Notes: generated by a model from the letters alone, not told the origin. Shown: positions 18,091-27,427, numbered from the stretch's first letter. The stretch is DNA of 64,000 nt from an uncultured Glaciecola sp. (GCA_905479945.1 CAJQOP010000025.1:1-64000); one strand, 5' to 3'. Program-made: numbers and translations.

Positions 18091-19338
18091 ATGGATCTTA
18101 CTTGTGACGCACCTGGACTAATGTCATTAGAAGAGGCAAAAAAACGAATTTCTGACCTTATTCCAATTGTGCAGGAACTTACTCTATTGCCTTTACAAGA
18201 TTGCTTAGATCGCATTTCGGCAGCAGACGTTTATTCCCCTATTGATGTACCTGGCTATAATAATTCAGCAATGGATGGCTATGCATTTAAACTTCAAGAT
18301 TTAAAAGAAAATGGTTGTGTGAAACTGGTTGGTAAGAGTTTCGCTGGCAACCCTTTTTCAAGAATACTGGGTAAAGGTGAGTGCATCAAAATCATGACAG
18401 GCGCAGCTATTCCAGAAGGCGCCGACACAGTAGTCATGCAAGAAAATGCGGAGCTCATAAACAAAGAACAGCAGGATTTCGTCTCTTTTTCTAGACACCC
18501 GAAAATAGGTAGCGCAATTCGCTTAGCCGGTGAGGATATTAAAAAAGGCAGCCGCGTTGTAAGTAAAGGAAAGCGAATTTGTGCTGCTGATATTGGCTTA
18601 CTTGCTTCTTTAGGCTGTGCTCAAGTGTCGGTTTATCGACAAGTTCGAGTGGCTATGTTCTCAACGGGTGATGAGCTTATGCGCGCTGGCGACAATTATG
18701 AAGCCCACCGTATATATGATAGTAATCGACCGGCCGTTGTCGCCTTACTTCACAAAATGAACTGTGATGTAATTGATTTAGGCATAGTACCTGACGACAA
18801 AGACCAGTTGAGAAAATTGTTGTCACGAGCAGACTTAGATGCAGATTGTGTTATCACATCAGGTGGTGTTTCTGTTGGCGAAGCTGACTTTATAAAAGAA
18901 ATTCTTGCCGAGTTGGGTCAGATTGATTTTTGGAAAATTGCAATCAAACCAGGTAAACCATTAGCCTTTGGACGCTTACCCAACAGTATATTTTTCGGCT
19001 TGCCCGGAAACCCTGTTTCAGCTTTTGTAACTTTCCATCAAATTGCGGCAGATGCCTTAAGGCTTATGTCTGGTGAAATTATATCACCCGCGCTAATTCT
19101 GCCTGCAATAGCTACAAGCTCACTAAAAAAACGCGCAGGCCGAACCGATTACCAACGAGGAATATGCTTTATTGACGCCACTGGGCAGTTAGTTGTTGAA
19201 TCTACCGGAGCGCAAGGTTCAGGAGTGTTTTCTAGCTTCTCTGAGAGTAATTGTTACATCATTTTAGAACGTGAAAGAGATTCAGTAGCTGCCGGTGAAA
19301 CCGTAAATATTCAATTATTTGATAGGCTGCTCGATTAG
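18091..19338 (+). CDS. moeA: Molybdopterin molybdenumtransferase MoeA
   Basis: Inserts molybdate into adenylylated molybdopterin in Moco synthesis. At 415 residues it has typical MoeA length. Motifs include YNNSAMDGYAF, IMTGAAIPEGADTVVMQE, ITSGGVSVGEADF, KPGKPLAFG and FGLPGNPVSAF. The ATG has AAGGAA 6 bases upstream. It is convergent with moaC-moaD, so three Moco genes sit together; moaA, moaB and moaE are not in the window. Confidence 0.95.
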   Translation: MDLTCDAPGLMSLEEAKKRISDLIPIVQELTLLPLQDCLDRISAADVYSPIDVPGYNNSAMDGYAFKLQDLKENGCVKLVGKSFAGNPFSRILGKGECIKIMTGAAIPEGADTVVMQENAELINKEQQDFVSFSRHPKIGSAIRLAGEDIKKGSRVVSKGKRICAADIGLLASLGCAQVSVYRQVRVAMFSTGDELMRAGDNYEAHRIYDSNRPAVVALLHKMNCDVIDLGIVPDDKDQLRKLLSRADLDADCVITSGGVSVGEADFIKEILAELGQIDFWKIAIKPGKPLAFGRLPNSIFFGLPGNPVSAFVTFHQIAADALRLMSGEIISPALILPAIATSSLKKRAGRTDYQRGICFIDATGQLVVESTGAQGSGVFSSFSESNCYIILERERDSVAAGETVNIQLFDRLLD

Positions 19339-19347
19339 TCGAGTCTG

Positions 19348-19593
19348 TTAACCACCGGTAACTGGCGGAAAAAATGCAAGTTCATCACCGTCTTTTACAT
19401 TCGCGCTTTTTGAGGTGATCGTTTGATTAAGTGCGATCAACACGTCTTGTTCTGCTAACAGCGTCCATGGCTCACCTTTCGCAATCAATTGATTCAGAAC
19501 GTCAGCAACTGTCTCTTCAACAGAAAGTTCATAGTCTAAGCTGCCGACGTCTAAGCGCTCTCGAAGGTAAGCAAAAAATCGAATATTAATCAT
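19348..19593 (-). CDS. moaD: Molybdopterin synthase sulfur carrier subunit MoaD
   Basis: An 81-residue ubiquitin-fold protein ending in the required Gly-Gly (FFPPVTGG), which is thiocarboxylated to donate sulfur to precursor Z. The N-terminus [13 protein letters not shown] is typical. It overlaps moaC by 4 bases, indicating coupled translation. The large subunit gene moaE is not adjacent, so it must be elsewhere. Confidence 0.94.
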   Translation of the reverse strand: MINIRFFAYLRERLDVGSLDYELSVEETVADVLNQLIAKGEPWTLLAEQDVLIALNQTITSKSANVKDGDELAFFPPVTGG

Positions 19594-20093
19594 TTTTCAT
19601 CTCGCTCCCAGAGTCCAGACTTGCCGCCCTCTTTTGTCATTACTTTAATATCACCAATTACCATACTTGGATCTGCCGCTTTACACATATCGAATATGGT
19701 CAAGGCTGCAATAGAAACGCCGGTTAATGCTTCCATTTCAACACCCGTGCTGCCCACTAATTTACACTCACATTTAATCAACACTCGGCAGTTCTTATCG
19801 TCAATCTCAAAGTCGACACTGACCTTAGACAACATGAGAGGATGACACAATGGGATGAGCGTGGGACATTGTTTTGCACCTTGGATGCCAGCAATTCTTG
19901 CAGTAGCCAAAACGTCGCCTTTCGCAATGTTGTTGGCTTTTATTAGTGCGAGTGTTTGCGCTGTCATTGATACAAAACCGGTCGCTATTGCCTTCCTTGC
20001 AGAAGGTATTTTGGCGCTCACATCGACCATACTGGCTTTACCGCCCTCATCGATATGAGTTAATTTGCTATCAGTCATGTATTCATAATCCAT
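19590..20093 (-). CDS. moaC: Cyclic pyranopterin monophosphate synthase MoaC
   Basis: Converts the cyclic 8,9-dihydro-GTP intermediate to cPMP. Family signatures are [28 protein letters not shown] and [23 protein letters not shown], with KEGGKSG near the end. The second Met (20078, [13 protein letters not shown]) gives the more typical N-terminus. Neither start has a strong ribosome site. It is followed by moaD with a 4-base overlap. Confidence 0.95.
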   Translation of the reverse strand: MDYEYMTDSKLTHIDEGGKASMVDVSAKIPSARKAIATGFVSMTAQTLALIKANNIAKGDVLATARIAGIQGAKQCPTLIPLCHPLMLSKVSVDFEIDDKNCRVLIKCECKLVGSTGVEMEALTGVSIAALTIFDMCKAADPSMVIGDIKVMTKEGGKSGLWERDEK

Positions 20094-20127
20094 AAAACTC
20101 TATTACCAAATAGTTTAAAGCAAAAAA

Positions 20128-20170
20128 GGGGTCAGGGTTATTTAATCTCAGTTTAAATAACCCTGACCCC
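20128..20170 (-). terminator. REP-like palindrome acting as terminator
   Basis: Perfect 17-base arms GGGGTCAGGGTTATTTA and its complement flank a 9-base loop. On the minus strand the hairpin is followed by TTTTTT, so it can terminate the PanE-like gene before moaC. The GGGGTCAG...CTGACCCC ends resemble REP palindromes mobilised by RAYT (IS200-like) transposases, as known in many proteobacteria. No transposase gene is nearby. Confidence 0.75.
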
Positions 20171-20186
20171 CGCCGTTTCTTTTAGC

Positions 20187-21212
20187 TTACTTTTTACTAA
20201 TCACGTTTTGTAAGTACTCGGGGCTTAGCTTTGGTGAGCCTTGTTGCTTTTGCTCAGCATCCCGAACCAAATTTACAATGGCTTGATTCACTGGAGCCTG
20301 CATTCCTAAATCCATAGCCAAATTAACGATCTCGCCATTTAAATAATCTATTTCAGTCTTGCGCTTCAACTCAAAGTCTTCATACATAGAGGAGCGAGCT
20401 TTGGGGTCGATTTTTAATGTTGCACTAGCCACTCTTTTAAACAGCCAGTTGGGTAATGAGAGAATGAATGGCATTAATTTAGGTATGACCTTGCCGGTTC
20501 GAGCTGGCTTTATACCCGCAGCCTTCATTATTGTTAACGCTTCAGCAATAACTTTGGTCATGACTTTGCGGTATTCCAGATTGTTGAGTTGATCCAACAG
20601 AGGAACCCCGGATAAGGCATTTACTGAGTTATTCAAATTCATGATGAGCTTCCCCCACTGCACACCCGAAATATCATTGTGAAGTATTACCGGCAGTTCC
20701 GCTTTTTTTAAAGCCGCAAGTAAAGGCAATAGCTCATCCTCAGCAGCCTCAATAGCTAGATCACCTTCGGTACCACAATGAAATTGGCCCAAGCCATTGC
20801 CAAGCACATTAAAAGGCACCATGCCTTTTACTACTCTGTGCCCCGGAAGTAATGCCCTCAAAATCCGTACGTTCTGAATACCGTTTTGAAAACTAATGAT
20901 AACTGCATCGGATTTTGCAAATTCTAGTATAGAAGTCGCTGCTGCTTCAGTGTCCCCACTCTTAACCGTTAGAAAAATATAGTCCGCGTCACGCAATGCT
21001 TCAGTATTTGTGGAAAAGCTAATGTTCTGGGGTAGAAGCTTTTGGTGACGTCCTTTCCAATCAGTTACTAGCAAGCCGTGTTCTTCTAATTGAAGCTGAA
21101 TACGTTCACGGCCAATCAACACGGCATCATAATCAATTGCGATCAAACAACCACCTAAATAGCAACCAATGCTACCGGCGCCGAATATGCTGATTTTGGG
21201 CTTATCTGTCAA
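20187..21212 (-). CDS. Ketopantoate reductase (PanE/ApbA) family protein
   Basis: An NADPH-dependent 2-dehydropantoate 2-reductase family member. The Rossmann motif is ISIFGAGSIGCYLGG and the C-terminal domain has KLIMNLNNSVNALSGVPL. PanE makes pantoate for coenzyme A; several paralogues act on other 2-oxoacids, so the exact substrate is uncertain. The track start at 21320 adds 36 residues with a hydrophobic leader (LHLLLLVCYIL), implausible for a cytosolic enzyme. TTG 21212 gives the normal N-terminus MTDKPKISIFGAG and is preferred. A terminator-like palindrome follows. Confidence 0.82.
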   Translation of the reverse strand: MTDKPKISIFGAGSIGCYLGGCLIAIDYDAVLIGRERIQLQLEEHGLLVTDWKGRHQKLLPQNISFSTNTEALRDADYIFLTVKSGDTEAAATSILEFAKSDAVIISFQNGIQNVRILRALLPGHRVVKGMVPFNVLGNGLGQFHCGTEGDLAIEAAEDELLPLLAALKKAELPVILHNDISGVQWGKLIMNLNNSVNALSGVPLLDQLNNLEYRKVMTKVIAEALTIMKAAGIKPARTGKVIPKLMPFILSLPNWLFKRVASATLKIDPKARSSMYEDFELKRKTEIDYLNGEIVNLAMDLGMQAPVNQAIVNLVRDAEQKQQGSPKLSPEYLQNVISKK

Positions 21213-21332
21213 ACGAAGATACTCGCTATCTGTTATTTTTGCATGGCTAAGAATGTAACAAACAAGCAGTAATAAATGAAGGGAAGTCGTCATTAAACAT
21301 AGAATGCGATAGTTCAGCAATGCAAAGCTAGA

Positions 21333-21866
21333 TTATAAGAATTCCTGCCCCTTAGTTGGGTAAGTGAGTAAGTAGAGCAACACTAATATACCAACAACCG
21401 GTGCTAAGCTGATTAGCTGCCACCAAGGGCTCAGCCCAGCGTCACGGAGTCGCCTAGTGCAGGCGGCGATCCACGGCAGTAGAACTATTAGTGAGGCAAT
21501 TTGCATCGGCAAAGAACCAGCGGCATCGGCGATTAACTGAGCCAAAGCCAGCAACATTGTCACAGCGAGCGCGAACCACCAAAAATCGGCGCGAGGTGTT
21601 ACTCCGCTGAATTCGAGTCCATGCAATATACCTTCGCGTATTGCCTTGATGGCTGGTTCGCCGGGTGCAGGATCGACCAACAGAAGACTCTCGGCCGGTA
21701 CTTCAAAGACTGCAGCAAGTGCCCGCAAGGACTCCGTCGAGATCTTCGCGCCTGACTCAAGACGTTGAATGGTCCGCAAGTTTAAGGCACTCAGTTTGGC
21801 CAATTGTTCCTGTGACCATTGGCGGGCAAGCCGCATCTCTCTAAGTCGGGCGCTATTAATGTGCAT
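21333..21866 (-). CDS. XRE-family HTH fused to a DUF805 membrane domain
   Basis: Residues 5-62 form a Cro/CI-type helix-turn-helix (REMRLARQWSQEQLAKLS, IQRLESGAKIS). Residues 80-175 form a DUF805-like membrane domain with about three hydrophobic segments and the marker CTRRLRDAGLSPWWQL. It would be a membrane-tethered DNA-binding protein. Codons are visibly more GC-rich than in neighbouring genes, suggesting transfer. Signal and targets are unknown; self-regulation is likely but not shown. Confidence 0.82.
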   Translation of the reverse strand: MHINSARLREMRLARQWSQEQLAKLSALNLRTIQRLESGAKISTESLRALAAVFEVPAESLLLVDPAPGEPAIKAIREGILHGLEFSGVTPRADFWWFALAVTMLLALAQLIADAAGSLPMQIASLIVLLPWIAACTRRLRDAGLSPWWQLISLAPVVGILVLLYLLTYPTKGQEFL

Positions 21867-22177
21867 GGGTGCTCCTTGATATCATAAGTTAAGGCTTCCC
21901 GCCACTATACTCTGACATGCATATCATCCGTGACGACATGACCATGACATGGGTCCGACTTTGCGCTGTCGGGCGTTATCTTAGCCTCTTCTGTTGAGCA
22001 CCAATTGCGGACTCTAGCTATTTGAAGCATGCTCTTCAAGTAGATATCTTGTTGCTAACGACTGATTTTGCGCAACAATTATCACTAACACATGATAGTA
22101 ACACGCAGTTTATTTTACCCAATAATTTCTAAACCTCCTAAAAATCATGAGCTTTACACCCTTCCAGTATTTGAATA
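21867..22177 (+). other. Intergenic region, 311 bp
   Basis: This divergent spacer lies between the XRE-DUF805 gene and the hydrolase gene. Its left half is GC-richer like the XRE gene; the right half is AT-rich and could hold the hydrolase promoter. No convincing gene, RNA or repeat was seen. Confidence 0.6.
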
Positions 22178-23116
22178 ATGCTTGAAAGTCATCTATTTTA
22201 TAAGGCGATAAGCGAATTCATTAGGCAGATATTCATGACCAAACATCCATTTGGCGAAAGCAGCACTTACATCCTACCAAGCAAGAAAAATGAAAACCTC
22301 CTCGTCCGTAAATGGAATGCCTCAGAGACACCAAAGGGGATCATTATCGCAATTCATGGTGGAATGGCCCACTCAGGAGACTGGAACCTGCCGGCGCAGT
22401 TCTTCAATCTGAAGGGTTATGAGCTTCATGCTCTCGATCTTCCGGGCCATGGGACATACGCTGAGATGAATCCCGGTAAAAAGAACCTCCTCGATATTGA
22501 AACCTTCGATGTTTATTTGGAGCATGTTCATGATCTTGTAAAGTCCGCACATAATGCAGCGCCGACTCTTCCAATATATATTTTTGGTCACTCAATGGGT
22601 GGATTAATTTCTTTGCTTTACGGTTTAGGCTTGGGCAAAAATCAAACATTCATCCGCGGGTTTGGCATTTCTGCACCGTGGCTCAAAAACAAGGCTAAAC
22701 CGCCCATTCCAGGATTCGTCGTAAACTTTCTTGCGCGATTTTTTCCTACCCTGAGTATTCCTTTAAAGCTTGATTTGAGTCATTTGACTCATGACCAAGA
22801 AATATTAAAGAGGCATCAGGAAGACGTCGATTCTGGATTACGAGGCGGAGCGGCCACCCCTCGTTTCGCGATGGTCTCGCAACAGGCACAGGATAAATTA
22901 GTAACAGAACTCTCGAACTGGAAAGAATATCCTTTGGTCGTGGCGATCGCAGGGCTTGATCATCTGGCAGACGCTCAGTTCACTCAGTCTCAAATGCAAG
23001 GTATAAAGTCAGAACTGGTCCAATACCATTGTTACGAAGACAACCTTCATGAGAATTTTAACGAAACAAACCGACAGGACGTTTTCCAGTGCTTAAGTGA
23101 CGGCCTCAAAATGTAA
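22178..23116 (+). CDS. Alpha/beta hydrolase, monoacylglycerol lipase-like (Hydrolase_4)
   Basis: A serine hydrolase of the Hydrolase_4/serine aminopeptidase S33-like group. The oxyanion segment is AIHGGMAHSGDW, the nucleophile elbow FGHSMGGLISL, the acid probably Asp in GLDHLADA and the base His in NLHENFNE. Length is 312 residues from the first ATG. A second ATG at 22235 (MTKHPFGES) gives a more usual N-terminus, and neither start has a clear ribosome site. No signal peptide is seen, so it is probably cytosolic. Likely substrates are monoacylglycerols or other esters. Confidence 0.85.
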   Translation: MLESHLFYKAISEFIRQIFMTKHPFGESSTYILPSKKNENLLVRKWNASETPKGIIIAIHGGMAHSGDWNLPAQFFNLKGYELHALDLPGHGTYAEMNPGKKNLLDIETFDVYLEHVHDLVKSAHNAAPTLPIYIFGHSMGGLISLLYGLGLGKNQTFIRGFGISAPWLKNKAKPPIPGFVVNFLARFFPTLSIPLKLDLSHLTHDQEILKRHQEDVDSGLRGGAATPRFAMVSQQAQDKLVTELSNWKEYPLVVAIAGLDHLADAQFTQSQMQGIKSELVQYHCYEDNLHENFNETNRQDVFQCLSDGLKM

Positions 23117-23256
23117 CTAGAAATTCCTCGCCACCAAACCGAGCGACGAGATCTGTTTTGCGTCTTCATTTCAGTAAATTAGTAATAATTACCTAGAATG
23201 TCACTCTTAATTCGCTACAATATATTTATATTAGCGGGAACAACCGAAGGTCAATT

Positions 23257-24588
23257 ATGTCTTATAGCTTGGTAAACAAAATTTTCTTAATGGTAATAGC
23301 AATCGCATTAAACATGCCTGTTTTTGCCAAGAACCGCATTGATACCCAACGTCCTGATGCGCCTATTTTAGCTGCATATGGAAAATTTGATATCGGCGTA
23401 CAAACCCTAAAAATTGTTCATCCCGAACAAATAGATATAGTCAAAATCGATCCTGCTAAAGCAAAGCCAGACAAATTACCAACTTACGACAGGCCATTAA
23501 CACTTGAGATTTGGTATCCAGCGACACCCGGTAATACAGGAACTAACACGCTTGATGTATATTTACGTGATGGAAAGACCAAAGTTGAATTACATGGCAA
23601 GGCAGTACGTGATGCCATACCTTTAAAAAATACAAATAAATACCCTTTAGTACTAATCTCTCATGGTTACCCGGGCAATCGCTTTTTGTTGGCTCATTTG
23701 GCCGAAAACATTGCCTCAAAAGGTTATGTAGTAGTATCAATTGATCATACGGATTCCACGTATCGGACCTATGCAGCTTTTGCTTCAACCTTGATCAACA
23801 GGCCCTTAGATCAGCTATTTACACTTAATCAAGTGGCCATTCTATCAAAAGATGAGTCATCCTTTTTATTCAATTTAGTCGACACTGATAACACTGCGCT
23901 AATTGGTTATTCAATGGGCGCATACGGAGCTTTGGTTCTGGCAGGTGGCGGATTGACACAGCAAGCCGTCGATTATCCCTGGGCAGCACCACACAACACC
24001 CTAGCTATACACAAAAGCGATAGTGAGCAGCATAATTCCTTAGCAGACCCAAGGTTAAAAACGGTTATCGCCTTTGCTCCATGGGGGATGAATGTAAATA
24101 TGTGGGACAAGACAACACTCAAAGGTGTCAATGTGCCGACTTTATTCGTGGCAGGTTCGGTTGACGATGTTTCTGGTTATAAAAAAGGTATACGTGCTAT
24201 CTGGCAGGCGACCACAAGCGTAGAACGATCATTGTTAACCTTTGAGAATGCAAATCACAGCGCTGGCGCGCCTATGCCGGCTCCAAAAGAAGCCTATGTC
24301 TATAGTGAAGAGTTGGGTATTCACCTTAGCGATCACTACACGGATCCGGTATGGGACAGTGCACGCATGAACAACATCTCACAGCATTTTGCTACTGCTT
24401 GGCTAGAAAAACATCTGAAGCAGGATGCTTCTATGAATCAATATCTGCAGCTTATACCCAATTCGAATGACGGCCTGTGGAGCATGGATGAGCAGAACAA
24501 GGACAAAAACGATCACACTCACTGGGCCGGTTTTAAAGCCCGCACTGCCAAAGGTTTAAAATTTGAATCTCTCAATAAGGGTCAGTAA
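23257..24588 (+). CDS. Secreted dienelactone hydrolase-like alpha/beta hydrolase
   Basis: A 443-residue exported hydrolase with signal peptide MSYSLVNKIFLMVIAIALN...VFA. The core resembles predicted dienelactone hydrolase/PAF-acetylhydrolase-type enzymes: LISHGYPGNRFLLAHLAENI, nucleophile IGYSMGAYGALVL, a later Asp in VAGSVDDVSGY and His in ENANHSAGAP. AAGG precedes the ATG. It probably cleaves esters in the periplasm. It is unlikely to form an operon with the preceding hydrolase, given the 140-base gap. Confidence 0.82.
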   Translation: MSYSLVNKIFLMVIAIALNMPVFAKNRIDTQRPDAPILAAYGKFDIGVQTLKIVHPEQIDIVKIDPAKAKPDKLPTYDRPLTLEIWYPATPGNTGTNTLDVYLRDGKTKVELHGKAVRDAIPLKNTNKYPLVLISHGYPGNRFLLAHLAENIASKGYVVVSIDHTDSTYRTYAAFASTLINRPLDQLFTLNQVAILSKDESSFLFNLVDTDNTALIGYSMGAYGALVLAGGGLTQQAVDYPWAAPHNTLAIHKSDSEQHNSLADPRLKTVIAFAPWGMNVNMWDKTTLKGVNVPTLFVAGSVDDVSGYKKGIRAIWQATTSVERSLLTFENANHSAGAPMPAPKEAYVYSEELGIHLSDHYTDPVWDSARMNNISQHFATAWLEKHLKQDASMNQYLQLIPNSNDGLWSMDEQNKDKNDHTHWAGFKARTAKGLKFESLNKGQ

Positions 24589-24774
24589 GCTTAAACAAAA
24601 AAAGAGATATCGAAGCAGTAAAAAGCAGCTAACAATATGGGAATATTAATAAACGCGACTATCAACTCATAAAAATAGTGAAGCTGCCGCTATAGATAAC
24701 AGTATATTGGCAATTGATAACGGAGTGGTTATTAAAAAATATTCTACCTCAGCAAAACTGGAAATCGAACAATT

Positions 24775-25185
24775 GTGAACGATCCATCAAAAATTTTAAA
24801 GCAAATCAATATCCTTGTAGTTGATGATATGGAGCCAATGCTGAGCCTCATTAGTGCTTGCCTGAGGAAACTGGGAGTTGAAAAGTTAACGACGGCAAAC
24901 AATGGACAAAATGCTTGGAAGATCCTCAATAAAAATCGTATCGATCTTATTGTTTGTGATTGGGATATGCCGAAAATGACTGGGCTAGAATTGCTCAAGC
25001 TAGTCCGAGAGTCAGATGTGCACAAACACATACCATTTTTATTGCTAACCGCAACTACTGAGAAAAAATTAGTGCTAGAGGCTGTTCAAGCAGGCGTAAG
25101 TGATTATCTCGCAAAACCTTTCACCCCAAAAGAACTTGATTTTCGTATTATTAAATTACTCAGAAAAATCACTCTGAGTCGCTAG
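24775..25185 (+). CDS. Orphan CheY-like response regulator receiver
   Basis: A 136-residue single receiver domain with no output domain. The acidic pair is in ILVVDDME, the phospho-acceptor Asp in VCDWDMPKMTG, the switch Thr in LLLTATT and Lys in LAKPFTPKEL. It could take phosphate from a kinase elsewhere and act by protein contact, as CheY does. No kinase or chemotaxis gene is adjacent. The start is GTG without a clear ribosome site. Confidence 0.88.
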   Translation: MNDPSKILKQINILVVDDMEPMLSLISACLRKLGVEKLTTANNGQNAWKILNKNRIDLIVCDWDMPKMTGLELLKLVRESDVHKHIPFLLLTATTEKKLVLEAVQAGVSDYLAKPFTPKELDFRIIKLLRKITLSR

Positions 25186-25319
25186 GTTCAATAGCACCTA
25201 AATCCAAGGTTTTCACATAATGATATTTGGCACTGATGTTCTATAAACTAGTTGCCCTATTTACGCTGCCCTTACTTATATTTTAAGGTAAACGCGCTAT
25301 TGGGGCCAGTAGACTTACC

Positions 25320-26285
25320 TTAGTCTTTGATAACCAGTGTTGACTGGCGTTCTCTGTTTATATGCAGTTGAGTTACATCCGGCCGCGAATAGTGGCCAAC
25401 AGGATCGAAATTATGCCTCTCTTGTAACACTATTTGATGATCAATTTCGGCAACGAAAACACCTTCAACTCCTATTTGTGGCTCGATAAGCCAAGTACCA
25501 TCTGGAGCTGCAATACAAGAAGCGCCACTAGCTAAAATATCCGGTGCGTTCGCAATGATTTCATCATAGTGTGGCGTGTTTTTGGGAAAGTCCGTTGCAC
25601 GCATCAAACCTGAGACTGACAACACATAGCTGCGCCCCTCTTTTGCCACAAAACGGGTGATGTCATGTGTATTGTGCTCACCGCCTGGCCAAATTGCTAC
25701 GTGTAAGTCTTCGCCCTGCGCATACAAAGCGGCTCTAGCTAGTGGCATCCAGTTTTCCCAGCAATTCAGCGCGCCTAATGTAAAGTTGCCGATAGGAAAA
25801 GTTCGTAATCCGTGACCATCACCTTGTGACCATGTTAAACGCTCTTCGTAAGTTGGCATGAGTTTGCGATGCACATTGTCAATAACACCCTCTTGATTAA
25901 TATAAACAAGGGATGCGTATAAACTGTGGCCACCGCGATCAGTGGCTCGTTCTGCAATACCAACGACAACCGCAATATTAAGTTGTTTGGCTAATTTACA
26001 AAGCGGTGCTAAGTGACCCAACTCAATATTGACCGCCTGGGAAACATAGTGAGCGTGAATTTCTTTCTGCTTTGTTGAATTGAATTGTGCGCCGTTGGTC
26101 AGCTCTAACCAAAAAGGATAGCCTGGCAATAAGCACTCACCAAAGGTAACTAAACTCGCACCTTTATCAGCGGCTTCTTGCACCGCTTTCATAATTTTAA
26201 CTAAGGTTGCTTCTCGATTTAGCCAAACCGGTGCGATTTGAGCCAATGCTACTTTCATCTTTGAGTCAGCGCTTATCTCTGGCAT
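25320..26285 (-). CDS. Nitrilase (carbon-nitrogen hydrolase family)
   Basis: A 321-residue nitrilase-superfamily enzyme with the catalytic triad visible: Glu in TFGECLLPGYPFW, Lys in HRKLMPTYEERL and Cys in ALNCWENWMPLARAAL. The sequence around the Cys (CWENW) and the PTYEERLTW segment indicate the nitrilase/cyanide hydratase branch, which turns nitriles to acids and ammonia. The first ATG has AAGGTG upstream. It lies downstream of the ATP-grasp gene in the same direction, 106 bases apart, so it may share its transcript. Confidence 0.9.
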   Translation of the reverse strand: MPEISADSKMKVALAQIAPVWLNREATLVKIMKAVQEAADKGASLVTFGECLLPGYPFWLELTNGAQFNSTKQKEIHAHYVSQAVNIELGHLAPLCKLAKQLNIAVVVGIAERATDRGGHSLYASLVYINQEGVIDNVHRKLMPTYEERLTWSQGDGHGLRTFPIGNFTLGALNCWENWMPLARAALYAQGEDLHVAIWPGGEHNTHDITRFVAKEGRSYVLSVSGLMRATDFPKNTPHYDEIIANAPDILASGASCIAAPDGTWLIEPQIGVEGVFVAEIDHQIVLQERHNFDPVGHYSRPDVTQLHINRERQSTLVIKD

Positions 26286-26391
26286 GTGGTCTTTTCACCT
26301 TCTCATTTAATTTACGATTACAAAAAGATATGGCATCCGCACTGCTTGGTATCCGTGATGTTATATTTGCTGAACTGATTTATTCTTCGAA

Positions 26392-27258
26392 TTATTGAGC
26401 GAATTTATTCGCAAATACCTGGGCGAAAAATGTTGGTGATGAATCATCCATATTGAAATATAGACTCGGTTCAATCAATTCAACTTCTATTATCATAAGT
26501 TTGTCATTCAAAGAGACAATATCAATTCTTGCATATAGAGCATCTTCTGGAAGAGCTGCAATCGTCTTTTCAGCTAAAGCCAACATTTGCTCTGTTGGTT
26601 TTATACTACTTAATTGCCCGCCATGCTCTTCCTGCACTCGAAAATCACCCTTTGCAGGTTGTTTACATATTGCGTGGCTATATTGCGAGTCAAAGTAAAA
26701 AAGTGAATACTCACCCTCTTCAAGGATACTACTTAAAAAAGGCTGAATCATTGCAGAGCGGTTTATGTACTCTTCAACTATCTGACTTGATTTGGCCTTT
26801 GCCGTCTCTCTAGTGAGTCGATAGGTGAAGTCGGCGTTTGCACTGACGTAGGGTTTAACAACAACTTCGTTGGAGTTGAATTTACTAAAAGCCCGTTCAA
26901 AATCGGCAGCTTGTAGTTCATCAACCCAAAGCGTTGGAATAATTGGAACGCCTTTCTCTTCTAATTCTTTAAGATATTTTTTTGAAATGTTCCATTCAAT
27001 GAGTGACATTGAATTACATAATATGGCTGAGGATTGATGAATATTTTGAAGACAACTAAGGAATTCTTGGCAATGGACTTGGTAGTCCCAAGTGCTGCGA
27101 ACCACAACGACATCGTACTGATCCCAATTATGCTGTGTTTCATGCCATGACACTTCAACCGCTTCCCAACCCAACTCTTTTAACGGAGCTGAAAGCAATC
27201 GGTCATAAACAAAAAAATCTTCTAAATTATCAGTGCTTAAAATGGCTACTTTGCGCAT
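26392..27258 (-). CDS. ATP-grasp ligase, DcsG/RimK-like
   Basis: A 288-residue ATP-grasp protein. The N-terminal part includes VVVRSTWDYQVHCQEFL, and the C-terminal ATP-grasp part has VVKPYVSANADFTYRL and YARIDIVSLNDKLMIIEVELIEPSLYF with metal-binding acidic residues. The layout resembles DcsG (cycloserine synthesis cyclo-ligase) and glutathione synthetase-type ATP-grasp domains. An ATP-driven carboxylate-amine ligation is likely, but the substrate is unknown. The start ATG has AAGGAC 5 bases upstream and overlaps the preceding small gene by 29 bases. Confidence 0.83.
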   Translation of the reverse strand: MRKVAILSTDNLEDFFVYDRLLSAPLKELGWEAVEVSWHETQHNWDQYDVVVVRSTWDYQVHCQEFLSCLQNIHQSSAILCNSMSLIEWNISKKYLKELEEKGVPIIPTLWVDELQAADFERAFSKFNSNEVVVKPYVSANADFTYRLTRETAKAKSSQIVEEYINRSAMIQPFLSSILEEGEYSLFYFDSQYSHAICKQPAKGDFRVQEEHGGQLSSIKPTEQMLALAEKTIAALPEDALYARIDIVSLNDKLMIIEVELIEPSLYFNMDDSSPTFFAQVFANKFAQ

Positions 27259-27427
27259 CTAGGTCCTTGTTAACTGCTGGCTCGCTTTGTGATTTGAATT
27301 TATTAATTTGCGGCAAACTTGTTTGTATACCTGAGTTTACTTCACTATTTTTTGAGCTAAAAAGCACTGCAGTTATAATAATCACAGCGGCAACCATGAT
27401 TAACCACAAATTGCGTTTAAAATGCAT
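27230..27427 (-). CDS. Small single-span membrane protein
   Basis: A 65-residue protein with one N-terminal hydrophobic helix (LWLIMVAAVIIITAVLF) and a polar Ser/Lys-rich tail probably facing the periplasm. AAGGGA lies 5 bases before the ATG. Its last 29 bases overlap the start of the ATP-grasp gene in another frame, so the two are likely co-transcribed. It belongs to no family I recognise and could be an accessory protein of the ligase. Confidence 0.6.
   Translation of the reverse strand: MHFKRNLWLIMVAAVIIITAVLFSSKNSEVNSGIQTSLPQINKFKSQSEPAVNKDLDAQSSHFKH

Noticed and set aside
21950-21990. GGGCGTTA-like string resembling an integron attC end near the GC-rich XRE gene
   Set aside because: The GTTRRRY core does not match, no partner RYYYAAC site at proper distance was found, and it lies at the 5' rather than 3' side of the gene.
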